64,000 nt of DNA. It comes from Paracamarosporium sp. OC-R06-R3 (lineage: Eukaryota; Ascomycota; Dothideomycetes; Pleosporales; Didymosphaeriaceae). The stretch's first letter is position 1; every line of letters starts with the position of its first letter. The notes below the pieces were generated by a model. The model searched no databases. It had not been told where the DNA came from and saw only the letters and a program-made list of their open reading frames with translations. The stretch is from the NCBI GenBank assembly GCA_019828545.1, contig JACVRA010000023.1:1-64000 (forward strand), read 5' to 3'. Positions 20,856 to 32,479 of the stretch are shown in pieces. The position numbers and the translations under genes are program-made.

Positions 20856-23235
20856 GGTCGCCAGCGGTCAAAGTTGCATCCTGGAGGGGTATGGTCACGA
20901 GGGTTGCTGCCCTGGAAGTCGTATGCGGTGCACAAGGGCCAGAGTGGTTGTCGTCGAAGCCAGGGTCGCAGTCGCTAGAGAAGAGGGGAGGAAAAGAAGC
21001 GGAGAGGTAGGATGGTCAGGGCAGATGAGGACCCACCTCGAGTCCGGCCAGCTGGACGGGGCAGGGTGCTGAAGAAGTGGACGCAGCTGTCACCCATGTC
21101 AAAAGTGACCCGGGTCCACGGAGCACGATGGAGGATTGCGGGAGCTGGAGACGCCCGTGCATTGCTGTCGATTTGGGGACTAGGGTGCATCCTTCGAGGT
21201 CGGCCTTGGTGAAATTGCGCCCATGGACAGACGGCACAAGTGGGCCAAGCATGGTACGCGTGCCGCCTGGCCTGGGACAGAGTAGGACAGCAGCGGCCAT
21301 TGGACCTGTGCCAGCGCCGCAGCGCACCAGAGTGGCTATTTGCTGACGGCGGTCGACCTGCGTCGGAGGCGATACGATCACGCGTGTCCGACGTGTCGCT
21401 GAACGCATAAGGAACGAGGCTGCGACGCAACAAGTGCCTAGCAAGTTGCCCAGGTGATTGCCTGCGCACGGGACCTGGAGATGCTCGACGGCGAGGCGCC
21501 AGCGATGGGAGCAGTTAGGTGGCGGGTAAAGAGGACGGTAAAGACGGTAAAGACGGCTGGTGTGGCACCATGGCTGGTGAAGCTGCAGGGCGCGCATGGT
21601 GCCTGTTTGGGTGGGGCACGTGTCAACATCCCCCCTTCATCGACGGCCTCAGCAACGCGAAACCTGCAATCATCACATCGATAATGCGACATGGCACAGC
21701 AGCAGATGCACGTCGCAGCCGATTATTGATTCAATGTCGGCCAGCAGAGCCTCCCCACACCGCCTCCCCACGTCGCCCGAGGTGCACAGCTCCGCCGAAG
21801 GATTCGGCGAGCCGCCCTAGTCTCTGCCAGCCCCTCAAGCGCGGCGCTCGTCTGCACTCAAACAGCGCCTGTGTCAACACCATGGCGTCGATCCTCCGCA
21901 CCGGCCTGCAAGTCGGGGGCATCACCATCTCACAGCATCGCACTGTGCCCGGGGATGGCACTCGTCGTCTCGTGACGGTGCAACGAGCCGTGGTGCCATC
22001 CCATCCACATTCACCCCGCGCCCAGCTCGTCACTCTTTTATGACAGTTGCGTCTTGACCGCTAGCAGCAACAGTATCGGACATGCGACTTGCTTCCCCAT
22101 ATTCACACCTGCTCGTACTCGTTGATTGTGCCCACCCGGATTTTCAGGCGTTAGCACTCCGCCAGGAGCGGATGACAACATGGCCAGCGGCGTAATGCGA
22201 ACTATTGCTTCCCGATACGAGCAGCTGGACGCCGCACTGCTGTTTTGTGCGAGCTGGCCATCCAGTTACCTGCACCAAACAGTGACCCTAAACTTCTTGT
22301 TGCCCCTCCCCAAGCAGCTGACCGCAACGAGTCTCCATTCAGCACCCATAAAGCCCAGGTCACTCAATGTCTCGCCCACGAACATGCTCGAGCGAAAATC
22401 AGGCCACAGCATCGAGGACTGCAGCTGGGTGCACGGCGCACCAAAGCCATTCACCTCGTGCATTGACCTCCAACATACAACCCAGGGAACTTTGTATGTC
22501 TGATTTCGCCCGAACATGGTCCAGAATAGAAGGCGACGGCGCCGTGGCTTATTACACGTTGCTCTCGGCGTCCAACCAGCGAGGTCTCCAATGCCCAAAA
22601 CGACTAGCTCAGTGCGGTCGGTCCTAGTAACTGAGCACTGAAATAAAATACGAGTCTTCCATCAAGTCCGATTCGAGAACCCCACGCTCAAGGCAAAAGC
22701 AATACGAAAAGAGCACTTATTGCATAACCAGTCTACCAACGAGATTCCTCAGCCTTCGGCAGCCGATATCCGTTTTTCAAATCTTCTGTATTGTAGGCAA
22801 ATTGTCCGGCTTATGCGTTATGCGAACGATTAAGACGACAGCAGCGGATCAGAAGTTTATTTCCATCGCACTCTTCAGAAAGTGCAACATGTGGTTCACT
22901 ACTAGACAAGCTTGTGGTGGTCATTTATGCATCAAACCTAGTAGTGTAGTGTGTTGTATGTAGTGTGTTTGAATGAGACAGACACCCTTCTCGATAACGA
23001 AGTGCAGCAATGTTCCTTCGAGCACATCTAGCAAAACAGAGGGACTATCAAAAGCTATTGCTCGTAGTCCGTCTCTACATGGAAACGACGCTCGCTCCTA
23101 CATCGCCGTGTGGGTCTGTGCGCCACCCCGCATGCACTCCAACGGTCACGTCATGATTGCTTCAGGAAACACTGGGAATTCCAAAACTGCGGACAGCACC
23201 GCTTCAGCAACTGTACTTATGAAATATTCAAATTC
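20856..23235. other. Intergenic, no gene supported
   Basis: About 2.4 kb between the divergently placed DUF7703 and reductase genes. Many overlapping open frames occur on both strands in the GC-rich part (20900-22100), none with domain-like sequence or convincing splice structure. No repeat or RNA gene is seen. Confidence 0.45.
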
Positions 23236-24311
23236 ATGATCATTATGCGCGTGCACATTGTTTTTACCGCGTTGGTTTGCGTGGCACAAGGCCGCAACAA
23301 GCAACTCCCAATCGCCCTGAGTCCAGACAGAATCGAGCAGCCATCAATTGGCTTCGGGACATGGAATTTGAAGGAGAGCCCAGACAACACCACAACTGCC
23401 GTTGCCTTTGCAATCGAGAAGGGCTACAGGCAAATAGATTGCGCCGCAGCATATGGAAATGAAGAGGCAGTCGGAAAGGGCATACACGAGGGATTGAAGA
23501 AGGCAGGATTGGAGAGGAAAGATATTTGGGTAACAAGCAAACTATGGAACGACCAGTACGTTCACCCCCTTTTTTTAATTAAGTCTCTCCCCTAACGTAA
23601 AATAGCCATGCACCAGACCGCGTAGAAGCCGGTCTCAACCAAACCCTCAAGGACCTGAACCTCTCTTACCTCGACCTCTACCTCATGCACTGGCCCGTCG
23701 GCAAGGGGCCCAATGACAAAAAGTATCAATATGACTACGTCGAGACCTGGAAAGCCATGTCCAAGCTCCTCTCCACCGGCAAGGTCCGCCGCATCGGCAT
23801 CTCGAACTTCTCGCCTGCGCAGCTGAAAGACCTTGTTAAGCACAGCCTGAAGGGAGAATCGCCTTTGCCCGCAGTCCACCAGATGGAACTCCACCCCTAC
23901 CTTCCCCAAGCAAAATGGATATACGCGCACAAAGCCCACGGCATCGCCGTAACTGCGTACTCGCCTCTAGGCAACATGAATCCGACATACGGCGACCGAT
24001 CCCGCCGCTCAGCAACGACCCAATCCAAAGCTCCGCTTCTCCTCGACAACGAAACTATCAAGGATATTGCGAGCAAGCGCGATTGCACGCCTGCGCAGGT
24101 TGTGCTTGCGTGGGGAATGAGTCGCGGGACGAGCGTGATTCCGAAGAGTAAGCATGAGGCGCATATCGAGGAGAATCTTGGTGCGACGAAGTGCGTGCTT
24201 GAGACGAATGATCTGGCGGATATCGATGCATTGGGGGAGGAGCCTGTGAGGTTTAATAATCCGAGTGGAGGGTGGGGTGTACATTTGTTTGATGGTTTGG
24301 ATGATGCGTAA
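23236..24311 (+). CDS. Aldo-keto reductase with N-terminal signal peptide
   Basis: An NADPH-dependent reductase of carbonyl substrates (AKR superfamily). Two exons, 23236-23555 and 23606-24311, meet in a CAC codon and give 341 residues. The AKR core is complete: GFGTWNL, then GYRQIDCAAAYGNE with catalytic Asp68 and Tyr73, WVTSKLWN with Lys102, LYLMHWPV with His135, the GISNFS block, and IPKSKHEAHIEEN for the coenzyme phosphate. Unusually, the barrel is preceded by about 19 hydrophobic residues (MRVHIVFTALVCVAQG) that look like a cleavable signal peptide, so this enzyme may enter the secretory route although most AKRs are cytosolic. ATGs at 23236 and 23245 are both possible. It could act like a glycerol or xylose-type reductase; the substrate is unknown. 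Confidence 0.9.
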
Positions 24312-24332
24312 TGTACCGTATATGCGTATAGA

Positions 24333-24548
24333 GATGCGAATGAGATGTAGGTATATCGTGGCGACGTAAACTGTAATCGTATAATAAATACAATCATATA
24401 CGAATGGTTGCAGTGAGGCGGCACCGCTGATTCCTGGCGTGCTAGCGATGCGAATGAGATATAGGTATATCATGACGATGTAGGCCGTGGTCGTATAACG
24501 AATACAGGCATATACGAATGTTTGCAGTGAGGCGGCACCGCTGATTCC
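24333..24548. repeat. Two diverged 102-bp direct repeats, period 114
   Basis: The copy at 24333-24434 recurs at 24447-24548. Both begin GATGCGAATGAGAT and end GCGGCACCGCTGATTCC. Most differences are transitions. Copy 1 contains AATAAA at 24383-24388, a possible poly(A) signal for the reductase gene just upstream; copy 2 has AACGAA at the same place. Confidence 0.85.
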
Positions 24549-24622
24549 CGTCGAATTGATAGTCCAGATTCGGATAGGAAATACTTGCTAAGGCGCGGGT
24601 TGAGGATTGCAGCTGAACCCAG

Positions 24623-26321
24623 TCAATTTGGTTCATGTCTTGTTTCCATCCAAATATCGAAGTGGTATTCCCAACCGCTAACTTCGATATCATAGAGAAT
24701 CTCTCGTAACACAGGCCAAAGCATATTCGACGCCATGGCAGTCACCCGCTTCAACAAATCGAGGAGCAGGAGTATGCCATGGCGGGTAGAAGTACTGGCC
24801 TGTAGTCCTTCGAAAGGACCCTGGCATACCTGATGGTAAAGCATTAGTTGAAATTGAAAGAATGTTAAAAAGGAGTTTGCAACATACAACACTGCCGTCA
24901 GGCAACAGACTCGAGATGTACAATGACCACTTGTGCCCAACGACAGTCCACCCTATCACTGACGGGATTATGCGGTCGACTTCTCCCATAAGCATTGGTG
25001 TTCCCTGCTTCATGGCAATCAACTCTTGGATCTTCCATAGCATAGCTGCGTGGTCAACTGCCAGCTGCACCTCGGCTTCTGCGGCTCTCCCTCCAGCCTC
25101 TTTCAGCTCTATAGCGCATGCTAGAGCAAGTCCAGAAGTGTATGCGTCAGTCATCGGACTGAGCATGACACTAGTGTTATCCGACCTGAACTTCTCGTAG
25201 ACTTTTCGAACGCCGGCGTTGTCATCACCGCTAAATGCAAGCACAAAGCCCGTCTTTCTGGATTCGGTCAGTTTGGAGATGTCTGCGGACAGAAAATCCG
25301 GATGTATGTCTTGCGACTGACTGCACACCTCGGACGTTAGTCGTCGTACTCCAAAAACCAAACTTGCTGACGCTACTCACATGCTGTTGATTTCCAACCA
25401 AGTCTTCTCGTCCACCACCGCCTCTAGAACCTCCCAGACAACTCTTGCCCAGGCATTCTCATCTTTGTTGTTATCGTTGCATCGCTTCGCTCTCGAGTGA
25501 ATACGTTCCACGCGACTCCATAGAGATTCTAGGCTCATGAGTTCATCCTCGAGTAGTTCTGCCGGGTCCGATTGGTCGAACATGTGAGAACGGACGTCAT
25601 TCTCAAAGGCTACGGGATCCCCTTCGCGGAGGCGATCCTAGACCAGTCACAGATTAGTCTCGAGCGCATGGACGCAAATGAAAGATACATGATAACGCAC
25701 TTCAAAGTACATTGGGATGAAACCGTCGGCGAAATCTTCAGAGAGCAAGCCCTGGAGTTTTTCTGACGTTACATATCGACTTGTGCTATCTGGCTGTCGG
25801 ATGCGAATCGAAGGGTTCCCTTGCTCAAGCAACAACCGCTGAGTACGCTCAGAGCTCTGCGAGACTTTGTGCTTCATCGACGGACTCGTGGGTTGTAGTT
25901 TTGGCCTTGAGTCAAGGGAAGTGCCGGAAGATGCATCAGTGATAGACTCCATCTCGAAAGAGTCAGACAATTGTCGTGAGCGGACTCGTCGATGATCAGG
26001 TGGAGACTGGCGCGTTCTTTTCGGACTTGCTCGGGGAGGTGATTCGCATCCGTGTGTCTCGGATTCCTCCTTGACCACGGAATCAAAATCTACCGACGCG
26101 TGCACCTCGTCCATAGTGGTGCTGGTGGGCTGGAGTACGCCCACTTCATTGAGGCGCGGTTTTCGGATGCAGACTGTCCGTGCGTTTGTTGACTGAGCAA
26201 CATTACGGCGCTTAAATCTCTTTGTGACCCAACACGTCTCCGAACGCGCACTGCACCTTTCGCGATGGTAATATGCTTCACATCTTATCAGGCCTGTGGG
26301 GAGCAGACTAAGCCCGCCCAT
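24623..26321 (-). CDS. PDDEXK_12-type nuclease-like protein
   Basis: A member of the fungal PD-(D/E)XK nuclease-like family I know as PDDEXK_12. Four exons (to 25701 from the start, 25637-25381, 25320-24888, 24829-24623) join with consistent phases and introns of 63, 60 and 58 nt. The N-terminal ~200 residues are disordered and basic/Ser-rich (SPKRTRQSPPDHRR), like a nuclear targeting tail. The nuclease-like fold follows: ENAWARVVWEVLEAV, then QDIHPDFL at about 296, LSPMTDAYTSG at about 346, and the E-x-K signature AIELKEAGG with Glu364 and Lys366. Next come a conserved helix (LAVDHAAMLWKIQEL) and a late strand GWTVVGHKWSLYIS. The start is uncertain: ATG 26321 gives 505 residues, while ATG 26114 would remove 69. 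Function is unknown; these domains are abundant in fungi and often strain-variable. Confidence 0.8.
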
Positions 26322-26845
26322 CGATCGGCGTGGCTTTAGTCCAAGTATAAGATGCACGGACTCCACAACGGCAATAATACATTACCTCTTCCCTGCCCGC
26401 TCTTCTCCTTCCAAATGAATAGCCATAGTTATAGTTGTGACTAGCATTTCACACAGCATCCCCCTCTAGGATGTCGCACAGGTTCAGATATCTGTACAAG
26501 CCATTCTCAATCGACGCAATGGAAGAGGATTGAAGGATCTAGTCTTGTCATAGCGTGCTGCTGAAGTGACCAATCAGGACACGCCCACCGTTTTGACAGG
26601 CAGGGCGCAGAGCTAGTCCTCTAGTCTTTCGTCAAGAACCGTAGTTCTTCATGGTCTCATATTTAAGGTAATGAACCTTCTTGTCAAAAAACATACTCAT
26701 TGGATACGGGTTGTACTTCTCTACGGTTGTGATAGTCGTTGTTTCAGATAGCCAAGCAGCCAGACGGCCAACAGCCATCGACGAGATCACCATCCGTCGC
26801 CCCGAAGATCCCGACCATCGCAATAGAAATTGAAACGCCCCCAAG

Positions 26846-28577
26846 ATGAGCGCAACAGAAACCATCGCGCTTTCCAGCGTCGCTCCAAAGGCCCCAGATC
26901 CAATCCATCATCCATTCGACAGGCCCGGAAATCCGCCTTCGTCGTCGCCGTCTTCATCAAGCACAGGTCTCAGCATACCCTCAACTCCTCCAAATGACGA
27001 GCAAAACATTGCACTCGCGCATTCTGCAAAGCCTAAGCTTTCTACACCACGGCTTATCCTTACCATCTTCATGCCTTCGCTGATCGGATTCTGGGCTTCC
27101 TTTACGAATGGTATAATCACTGTCGGACTGCCAGTCATTGCGCGCTCGATCAATCTCGAGCGTGCGCTGTATCTCTGGCCACAGAGCGTATATGGACTGA
27201 CATCAGGAGCCGTCCTCCTTATCGCTGGGAGCGTCGCAGATATCGTAGGCGCAAGGAGCGTCGAGCTCCTCGGGATCTTCTTGCTGGGAGCATTCACATT
27301 AGCCTGCGGCCTGGCGCAAACGGGCGTGCAGCTTGTCGTTTTCCGCGCAATCCAAGGTGTTACTCTGGCGATGCACTTACCAGCCTCGGTGTCCATCATT
27401 ACCACTGCTGTGCCCGCAGGAAAGGCACGCAATGTTGCATTTGCGTGCCTCGGGATGAGTCAACCATTGGGATTCTCGGTCGGATTGGTACTCAGTGGAG
27501 TCATGATCGAAAAGGCGGGATGGCGGTCAGGATTCTACTTGAGTGGTGGCGCGACGCTCGTTGCTGCTATTGCTGCGTTTTGGGCGTTGCCAAAGACTAA
27601 TGCCGTGGTAACAGCTGGTTCGCGATCTGCATGGGAACGATTGAGGAAGGATGTTGACTGGGTGGGGGGTGTTATTGCAAGTGGAGGACTGGCTATCTTG
27701 GCTTATGTCCTGGCGTAAGTTTCGATCAATTTTCCCATAGTATGGCCCTCTTCTAAACTCCAGCAGTGTCCTGAGTGCAGACCTCTCCACGATCAGATCA
27801 GCAGAAACAGCATCGCTCCTCGCAGTCAGCCTTATACTCATCCTCGCCTTCCCAGTCTGGATGCACTTCCAAACCCGCGCCGGCAGACCAGCCCTCATCC
27901 CTAATAGTCTGTGGAAAAACACCCCTTTCACCTCAACCTGCATCATGGTCGCTCTCTCCTACGGCGTCATGAACTCTGAAGAAATTTTCTCCAGTTTGTA
28001 CTTCCAAGAAGTGCAAAATGCTTCCACACTGACAACATCCCTCTATCTCCTTCCCAATCTTGTAACGGGCGTCTTTATCAATCTTACTGTCGGCTTGGTC
28101 GTCCACCGCGTTCCTGCCCGCTGGCTAGTCTCGGGCTCAGCGGTCATCTGCGCTTGCTCTCCTCTCATGATGGCGCTCGTAAATCCCGCTTGGGATTACT
28201 GGTATCTGGAGTTCTGGGCGCAGGTCCTCGCTCCGTTTAGCGGCGACGTCTTATTTACCGTTGGTTTGATCATCGTCTCCGACAGCTTCCCTGAGAAGAC
28301 GCAGGCACTGGCTGGCGCTGTCTTCAATACTGTCGCGCAGTTTGGAATGAGTTTAGGCGTAGGCGTCTGTCAAGTTGTTGCGCTCGGGGTCATGGATAGT
28401 GATAGTGGGGTGAGTCATGGAGAAAAGGAGGGAGAAGCATTTGAGGAAGACTCCAAGCAGGTGTTGAAGGGATACAGGGCAAGCTTCTGGACTATGTTCG
28501 CGTATATGGTGGTTTGTGCCGTGATTGCTATGGTTGGATTGAGAAAAGCGGGGAGGGTGGGATTGAAGAGAGAGTAG
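26846..28577 (+). CDS. MFS drug-efflux-type transporter (DHA2-like)
   Basis: A proton-antiport efflux pump of the major facilitator superfamily, in the plasma membrane. Exon 1 is 26846-27714. Exon 2 starts at 27764 or 27767 because the acceptor is CAGCAG, so a one-residue difference is possible; the length is about 560 residues. A disordered Ser/Pro-rich N-terminal tail of ~68 residues precedes TM1 (IFMPSLIGFWASFTNGII). The antiporter motif C region is visible as LGMSQPLGFSVGLVLSGV, and exon 2 adds the second transporter half. A hydrophilic acidic loop (HGEKEGEAFEEDSKQ) precedes the last helix. It is divergent from the PDDEXK_12 gene, with ~520 bp between the starts. The substrate is unknown. 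Confidence 0.9.
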
Positions 28578-28714
28578 AAGCCTACAGATGTCTAGGTGAC
28601 TGAAGGGTCAGGAACTCCAAAGGAAACTGTCCATTAAGTACCCTTCATTATCCTCTCTTGTCTGCTGTCGAAATTTCAACTCTACAAGCAGGTCATGTGA
28701 TATTAAACACGTGA

Positions 28715-29168
28715 CTACACAGCCACTGTCCCAGCCACCTTCACAGCCACTTTCAATGTGTGGGGTATCACAGGAGCCCGATGTTCCCGCTGTACTCGTT
28801 CCTGTGCTGCTCTATTCATAACACCGGGAACAACGGTATCGACTGATGAGGTTATAATATTCCGTCTCAGCGCTGAAGGAAGGGATTCGGCGAGGCTGTG
28901 TCGCCATGCCGAAATACCCACGTAATCGCCTGTATACCGCTGTTCGTCGAAATGCCGTACCTAAAACGTGACCATGATCTGCGTCTAGAGCACGCCAATT
29001 ACCTGCCTGTATCGTTACTCCGACACCCCATTCTCCATACGTTTTGATGACTATTAATCCTGCCAGCTCGGCCCGCATCTGTATCCGCGTCTGCGTTACA
29101 GACGTGCCAGGGAATCCGCTCGACCGCACAGCAACGCTGGGTCGAGAGTTCTGTAATAAGATACTCAA
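28715..29168 (-). pseudogene. Probable coding fragment, frame-shifted, unknown family
   Basis: Two minus-strand frames read like protein. An upstream one contains QMRAELAGLIVIKTYGEWG and NWRALDADHGHVLG. A second, in another frame, contains RHFDEQRYTGDYVGISAW and HSLAESLPSALRR, and ends at a TAG at 28715. A frameshift or a short intron between about 28960 and 28990 would join them. No start is visible. The opposite strand is also open here, so strand choice is an inference from composition. The family is not recognised. Confidence 0.35.
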
Positions 29169-29204
29169 TCGGCCATTTCAGCCAGTGCTAGGATTGTCAG
29201 GTTA

Positions 29205-29551
29205 TGATCATGGGCACATACCTCCCTCATTCGATTCATTAAATCCGGTGTCGACTTGGTTCGTCTATGACTTAAGGGTAACGTGTGAGCTTAATAAGGA
29301 ACAGCTCGATAGCATTCCGCACCACGTCTATCTTGCAAGCCGAGAACGCACTGGCGATTTGTAAGTCTACCATAGTATGTAGAATTTGACTGCTTACTAT
29401 CTGCTTAGGGAGTTTATTTCGCGCGACATCTGGATCGAAGAGGCTAAGAAACTGGCGAAGATGTATACTTGGGGTGGTAGAGAGGAGCAAGGCGAGTTGC
29501 GCGAAATGCGCAATCGCCGACTTCGAGAGGACAACGAAGCAAAGATTGTAT
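29205..29551 (+). CDS. 3' part of a small gene, unknown family, start unresolved
   Basis: A plus-strand frame carries VYDLRVTCELNKEQLDSI and HHVYLASRERTGDL. It is joined by a GTAAGT..TTAG intron at about 29361-29408 to a second exon with FISRDIWIEEAKKLAKMY and a charged end stopping at 29551. Both exon ends read naturally across the junction (DLEFIS). The frame is open upstream to about 29044 but without a convincing ATG, so a 5' exon is missing or the gene is truncated. Confidence 0.45.
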
Positions 29552-29559
29552 AATCTAAG

Positions 29560-31597
29560 TACAACTAATGTACTACTGGACATCGAGATTCAGGGTGTTT
29601 CAGGCGGAGTATTTCCTCTACATTCAGGACAATCGATATCGTTCTCATCTTCCCCAGCAACATGAATTGTGTCCCGTTGCTCACACGTGGGTCCATTATT
29701 CACCCTGGCTCGTGTGCATTTTGCAATATACTTCAGCTTCATATCGCCATTTTGCCCCCAACCATCTCCCCTTTGCTGGTGTATTCTCGCACACTTAAAG
29801 CGAGCAACAACATTAGAACACATCTATTGCGTTATCAGCGAATTCTGGAGCTTGTTGCAACAGACCGTCTCGTACTTTCTAGCTATACAAAGCGAGCGGA
29901 CGGTGACGAGGGGTGTTTGCGATGTGAGAGTGTGCGGTTGGAGCAGTCAGGCAGCTTCGAGCGTGAAGATCCGAGCGAAAACGGAGGAGCCGATCCAGCG
30001 AAGAGGATTATGACTAGGTAGCGGTTACCAATAAGAGATGGATAGCTGAATTAGATCCTCACCTGCAAGCTTTCGACCTGGAAGGCTTGCAAATAAGAAA
30101 CACACATACCTGAGGCTACGGCCCAAGAAAAGTATTTATCGTGGCTGCAGGAGCAGCCGGTATATTGCTGAAAATCTACAGGGGCGAGATTTATGCTTGG
30201 GGCGGTTCTTTACCCAATAGCTAGGAAAGAAAGGTCATGCGATGTGGGCAGAGCACACAAGGACCAACGCACAGTTGTGGCGTTTGCATTGATAAATCGG
30301 ATCAATAGGCGCTTACGCGACTTTAACGAATCCACCGAGCATTCGCAACCCCTCGATATTGTTTGTCTGTTCGTATGCCTTACCCCCGCATCACTGACAT
30401 GGGGTCACAGTCAGTTGGACAAGGTGTTGAACCAAAGGCTGCCTGAGCACGACGCATGCTTTCCCCGCGATTGCAGGTCCATCCGTGGTTCCTACCAATA
30501 ACATTAAAGCTCAGCTTTGCACCCTTGGAAGACGTATGCATATCGCCATATTAGCTTTGCATCCATAGTGCAATGATTATGGTGATGGCGGGATGGCGGA
30601 ATAGTCTTATCGTCCTATTGACATTCCTGTTATACCACCATCTACTTATCAAACATGTCGCTCGCGCGAACTTCGGGATACGTTTTATCATGAGACATGA
30701 GAAAGTACAGCAGGTGCATGTGAAATTTAGACCGAAATTGGACTTGAGCGCACCCTATCTGTTCAGAAAACCAGCGCTAATGATCCGTGTATGTGATTGA
30801 AATGCTTCGTGGAGCTTCTGCTCCATTATAAAACTGAGAGTGAAACATCTCTCGAGCAAAGCTATGCTTCTTGAGGGCTTTGTCTCTGTCAGTTTGATGT
30901 GCCGTGCCAAAATGAATAAAGCTAACGTTTTCGATCGTAATCATCCATGGTAAATGTTCTCATCATTCCAAAGATGTAGGTTAACACCATATGCATCCTA
31001 GATCCTTTCGAGAGTTCCACGAATGCGTTGCGAACTTTTGTTGGTTATTTGTTGGGATGAAACCTTAACTCTTATGCAGTGCGCTTCTTTTCATTTCTTA
31101 TGGTATGCAGGACAGGTATTCCAAATCTCCTTTCCGTGGATACCAATAACAATAGAGCACCGCTGGGGATTGATGGTTCGAGTTCTTCCCGATCAGTCGC
31201 CTGGTTGAGGTCGAGAAAGTCAGCCTTGAGCGTTCAGACGATGATTTCCGACTTTGTATCGGCGAGGCTGGGCCATCAGTCCAACAATACGGATTGCTTC
31301 GTCGTCCCAGGAATGACTTGGTGGTGCACCTTCTCCTTCCTCGACAATGGAGTTCCACCATCTCTATAGCGTTGTCCTTGATCCATATAGTTCCATCGTT
31401 TGGCTTCGAATGGGTGGCGACGATGATGGTGATACACTTCCTCTCTTGATCCAGAAATAATGATTAATGCTCGTAAACTAGGAAAGTACGCTGGCCATGT
31501 GTAGTGCTCGCATTTGCTAGGGAAGTGTCCTTTAGCAACACTGTGAGTCCCTGTGCTCTGTAGAGGGCCCGACACCACGAGTCCTTGCCTTGCTCCC
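29560..31597. other. AT-richer intergenic stretch, no gene supported
   Basis: About 2 kb with only short unrelated frames. A small hairpin-like sequence (TGCAAGC..GCTTGCA) lies near 30065-30092. Frames near 31080-31370 and, on the other strand, 31276-31635 show no domain. It may hold the 3' region of the zinc-finger-like gene at 31598 and decayed sequence. Confidence 0.4.
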
Positions 31598-32479
31598 TCA
31601 CACGTACTGTCTACCAGTTCCCATGATATCCGCATAATAATGCTTCTTCAAATGCTTCTTCAACTTGCCCACACATTGACCTGGATAAGACAACAAGCTA
31701 GAATCCGAGTCGAAGAAGTATTCTCCACACCCACTCACAGTACAGCGAAAGCCATTCTTGTCCGGTCTGTTCTGATGGAAGTGCATTCTATCCCATACGG
31801 TATCAACATCGAGCGCTCTACCATCTTTAGTCTTGAAAGTGTCCACAAATTTCCAGTACCAGAAGCCGCAGGTTTTGCATTCCACCGCGGGAGTGTGCTT
31901 GTTGGGCAAAGATTGCAAGGAGCCGGGGCAGCTTGATTGTGAAGATGAAGGTATGATAGACAATGATGTATTGGACGGGCGAGTGCGCGCAGTGAGCGAT
32001 TTGGCTTGCTCTGTACGTTTATATAGTTGGCCCATGGAATCGAGCACTCCGTTGCGCGTTGACATGCAGCCTCGGTATATCGAATCGTGATAGGGATGGA
32101 CGAGCGGGCGGTCCTTGTCGCTTTTGCCGAGAAGGAACGAGATGACCGTGTTGTTGAGATACAACACATGCTGCATGATCTCGTTCTGCGCAATTGCTAC
32201 GGCGCCATCTGTCAGTAACTTCGCAAGTTCTAAAGCTGGATGGAAACTTGACTTACAGTCCCCTCTCCGGAACTTGCTTCCCAGCCGGTTGAACTTGTCG
32301 TCATAATCAGCTTGTATGAGCGGTCCACTGTCATCAAGTGTATCTTGTAGCTCTCGGTTTTTATTTTTGACGCGCCGCTCGTGGTATTTTCGACGCCAGT
32401 GTCGAAACTCGTTTGCGATAGGTGGGTAGGCGGCGGCGACGGCTGCGATCAACATCGGAATCTCCATGCCGGACATCAT
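31598..32479 (-). CDS. Zinc-finger-like protein of unknown function
   Basis: A 293-codon frame from ATG 32479. The N-terminus is short and hydrophobic (MLIAAVAAAYPPIANEF), then strongly basic (HWRRKYHERRVKNKNRE). The C-terminal third has Cys/His clusters: VECKTCGFWYWKF, then RCTVSGCGEYFFDSD and LKKHLKKHY, a spacing that resembles an irregular C2H2 finger. A candidate 48-nt intron with perfect GTAAGT and CAG ends lies at 32209-32256. It is a multiple of three and has no in-frame stop, so both spliced (277 residues) and unspliced (293) products are possible. Nothing places it in a pathway. Confidence 0.6.
   Translation of the reverse strand: MMSGMEIPMLIAAVAAAYPPIANEFRHWRRKYHERRVKNKNRELQDTLDDSGPLIQADYDDKFNRLGSKFRRGDCKSSFHPALELAKLLTDGAVAIAQNEIMQHVLYLNNTVISFLLGKSDKDRPLVHPYHDSIYRGCMSTRNGVLDSMGQLYKRTEQAKSLTARTRPSNTSLSIIPSSSQSSCPGSLQSLPNKHTPAVECKTCGFWYWKFVDTFKTKDGRALDVDTVWDRMHFHQNRPDKNGFRCTVSGCGEYFFDSDSSLLSYPGQCVGKLKKHLKKHYYADIMGTGRQYV

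Noticed and set aside
20975..21600. Overlapping minus-strand frames in the 20.9-22.1 kb gap
   Set aside because: Arg/Pro/Ser-rich, mutually overlapping, no motif; ordinary for GC-rich non-coding DNA.
28700..28930. Plus-strand frame opposite the minus-strand fragment
   Set aside because: Open but without ATG and with less natural composition than the minus strand; kept only as an alternative reading.
30060..30095. Short hairpin TGCAAGC..GCTTGCA
   Set aside because: Seven base pairs with a long loop in AT-richer DNA; no terminator or RNA-gene context.
31141..31200. tRNA B-box-like GGTTCGAGTTC
   Set aside because: No matching A box, anticodon arm or acceptor stem can be drawn around it.
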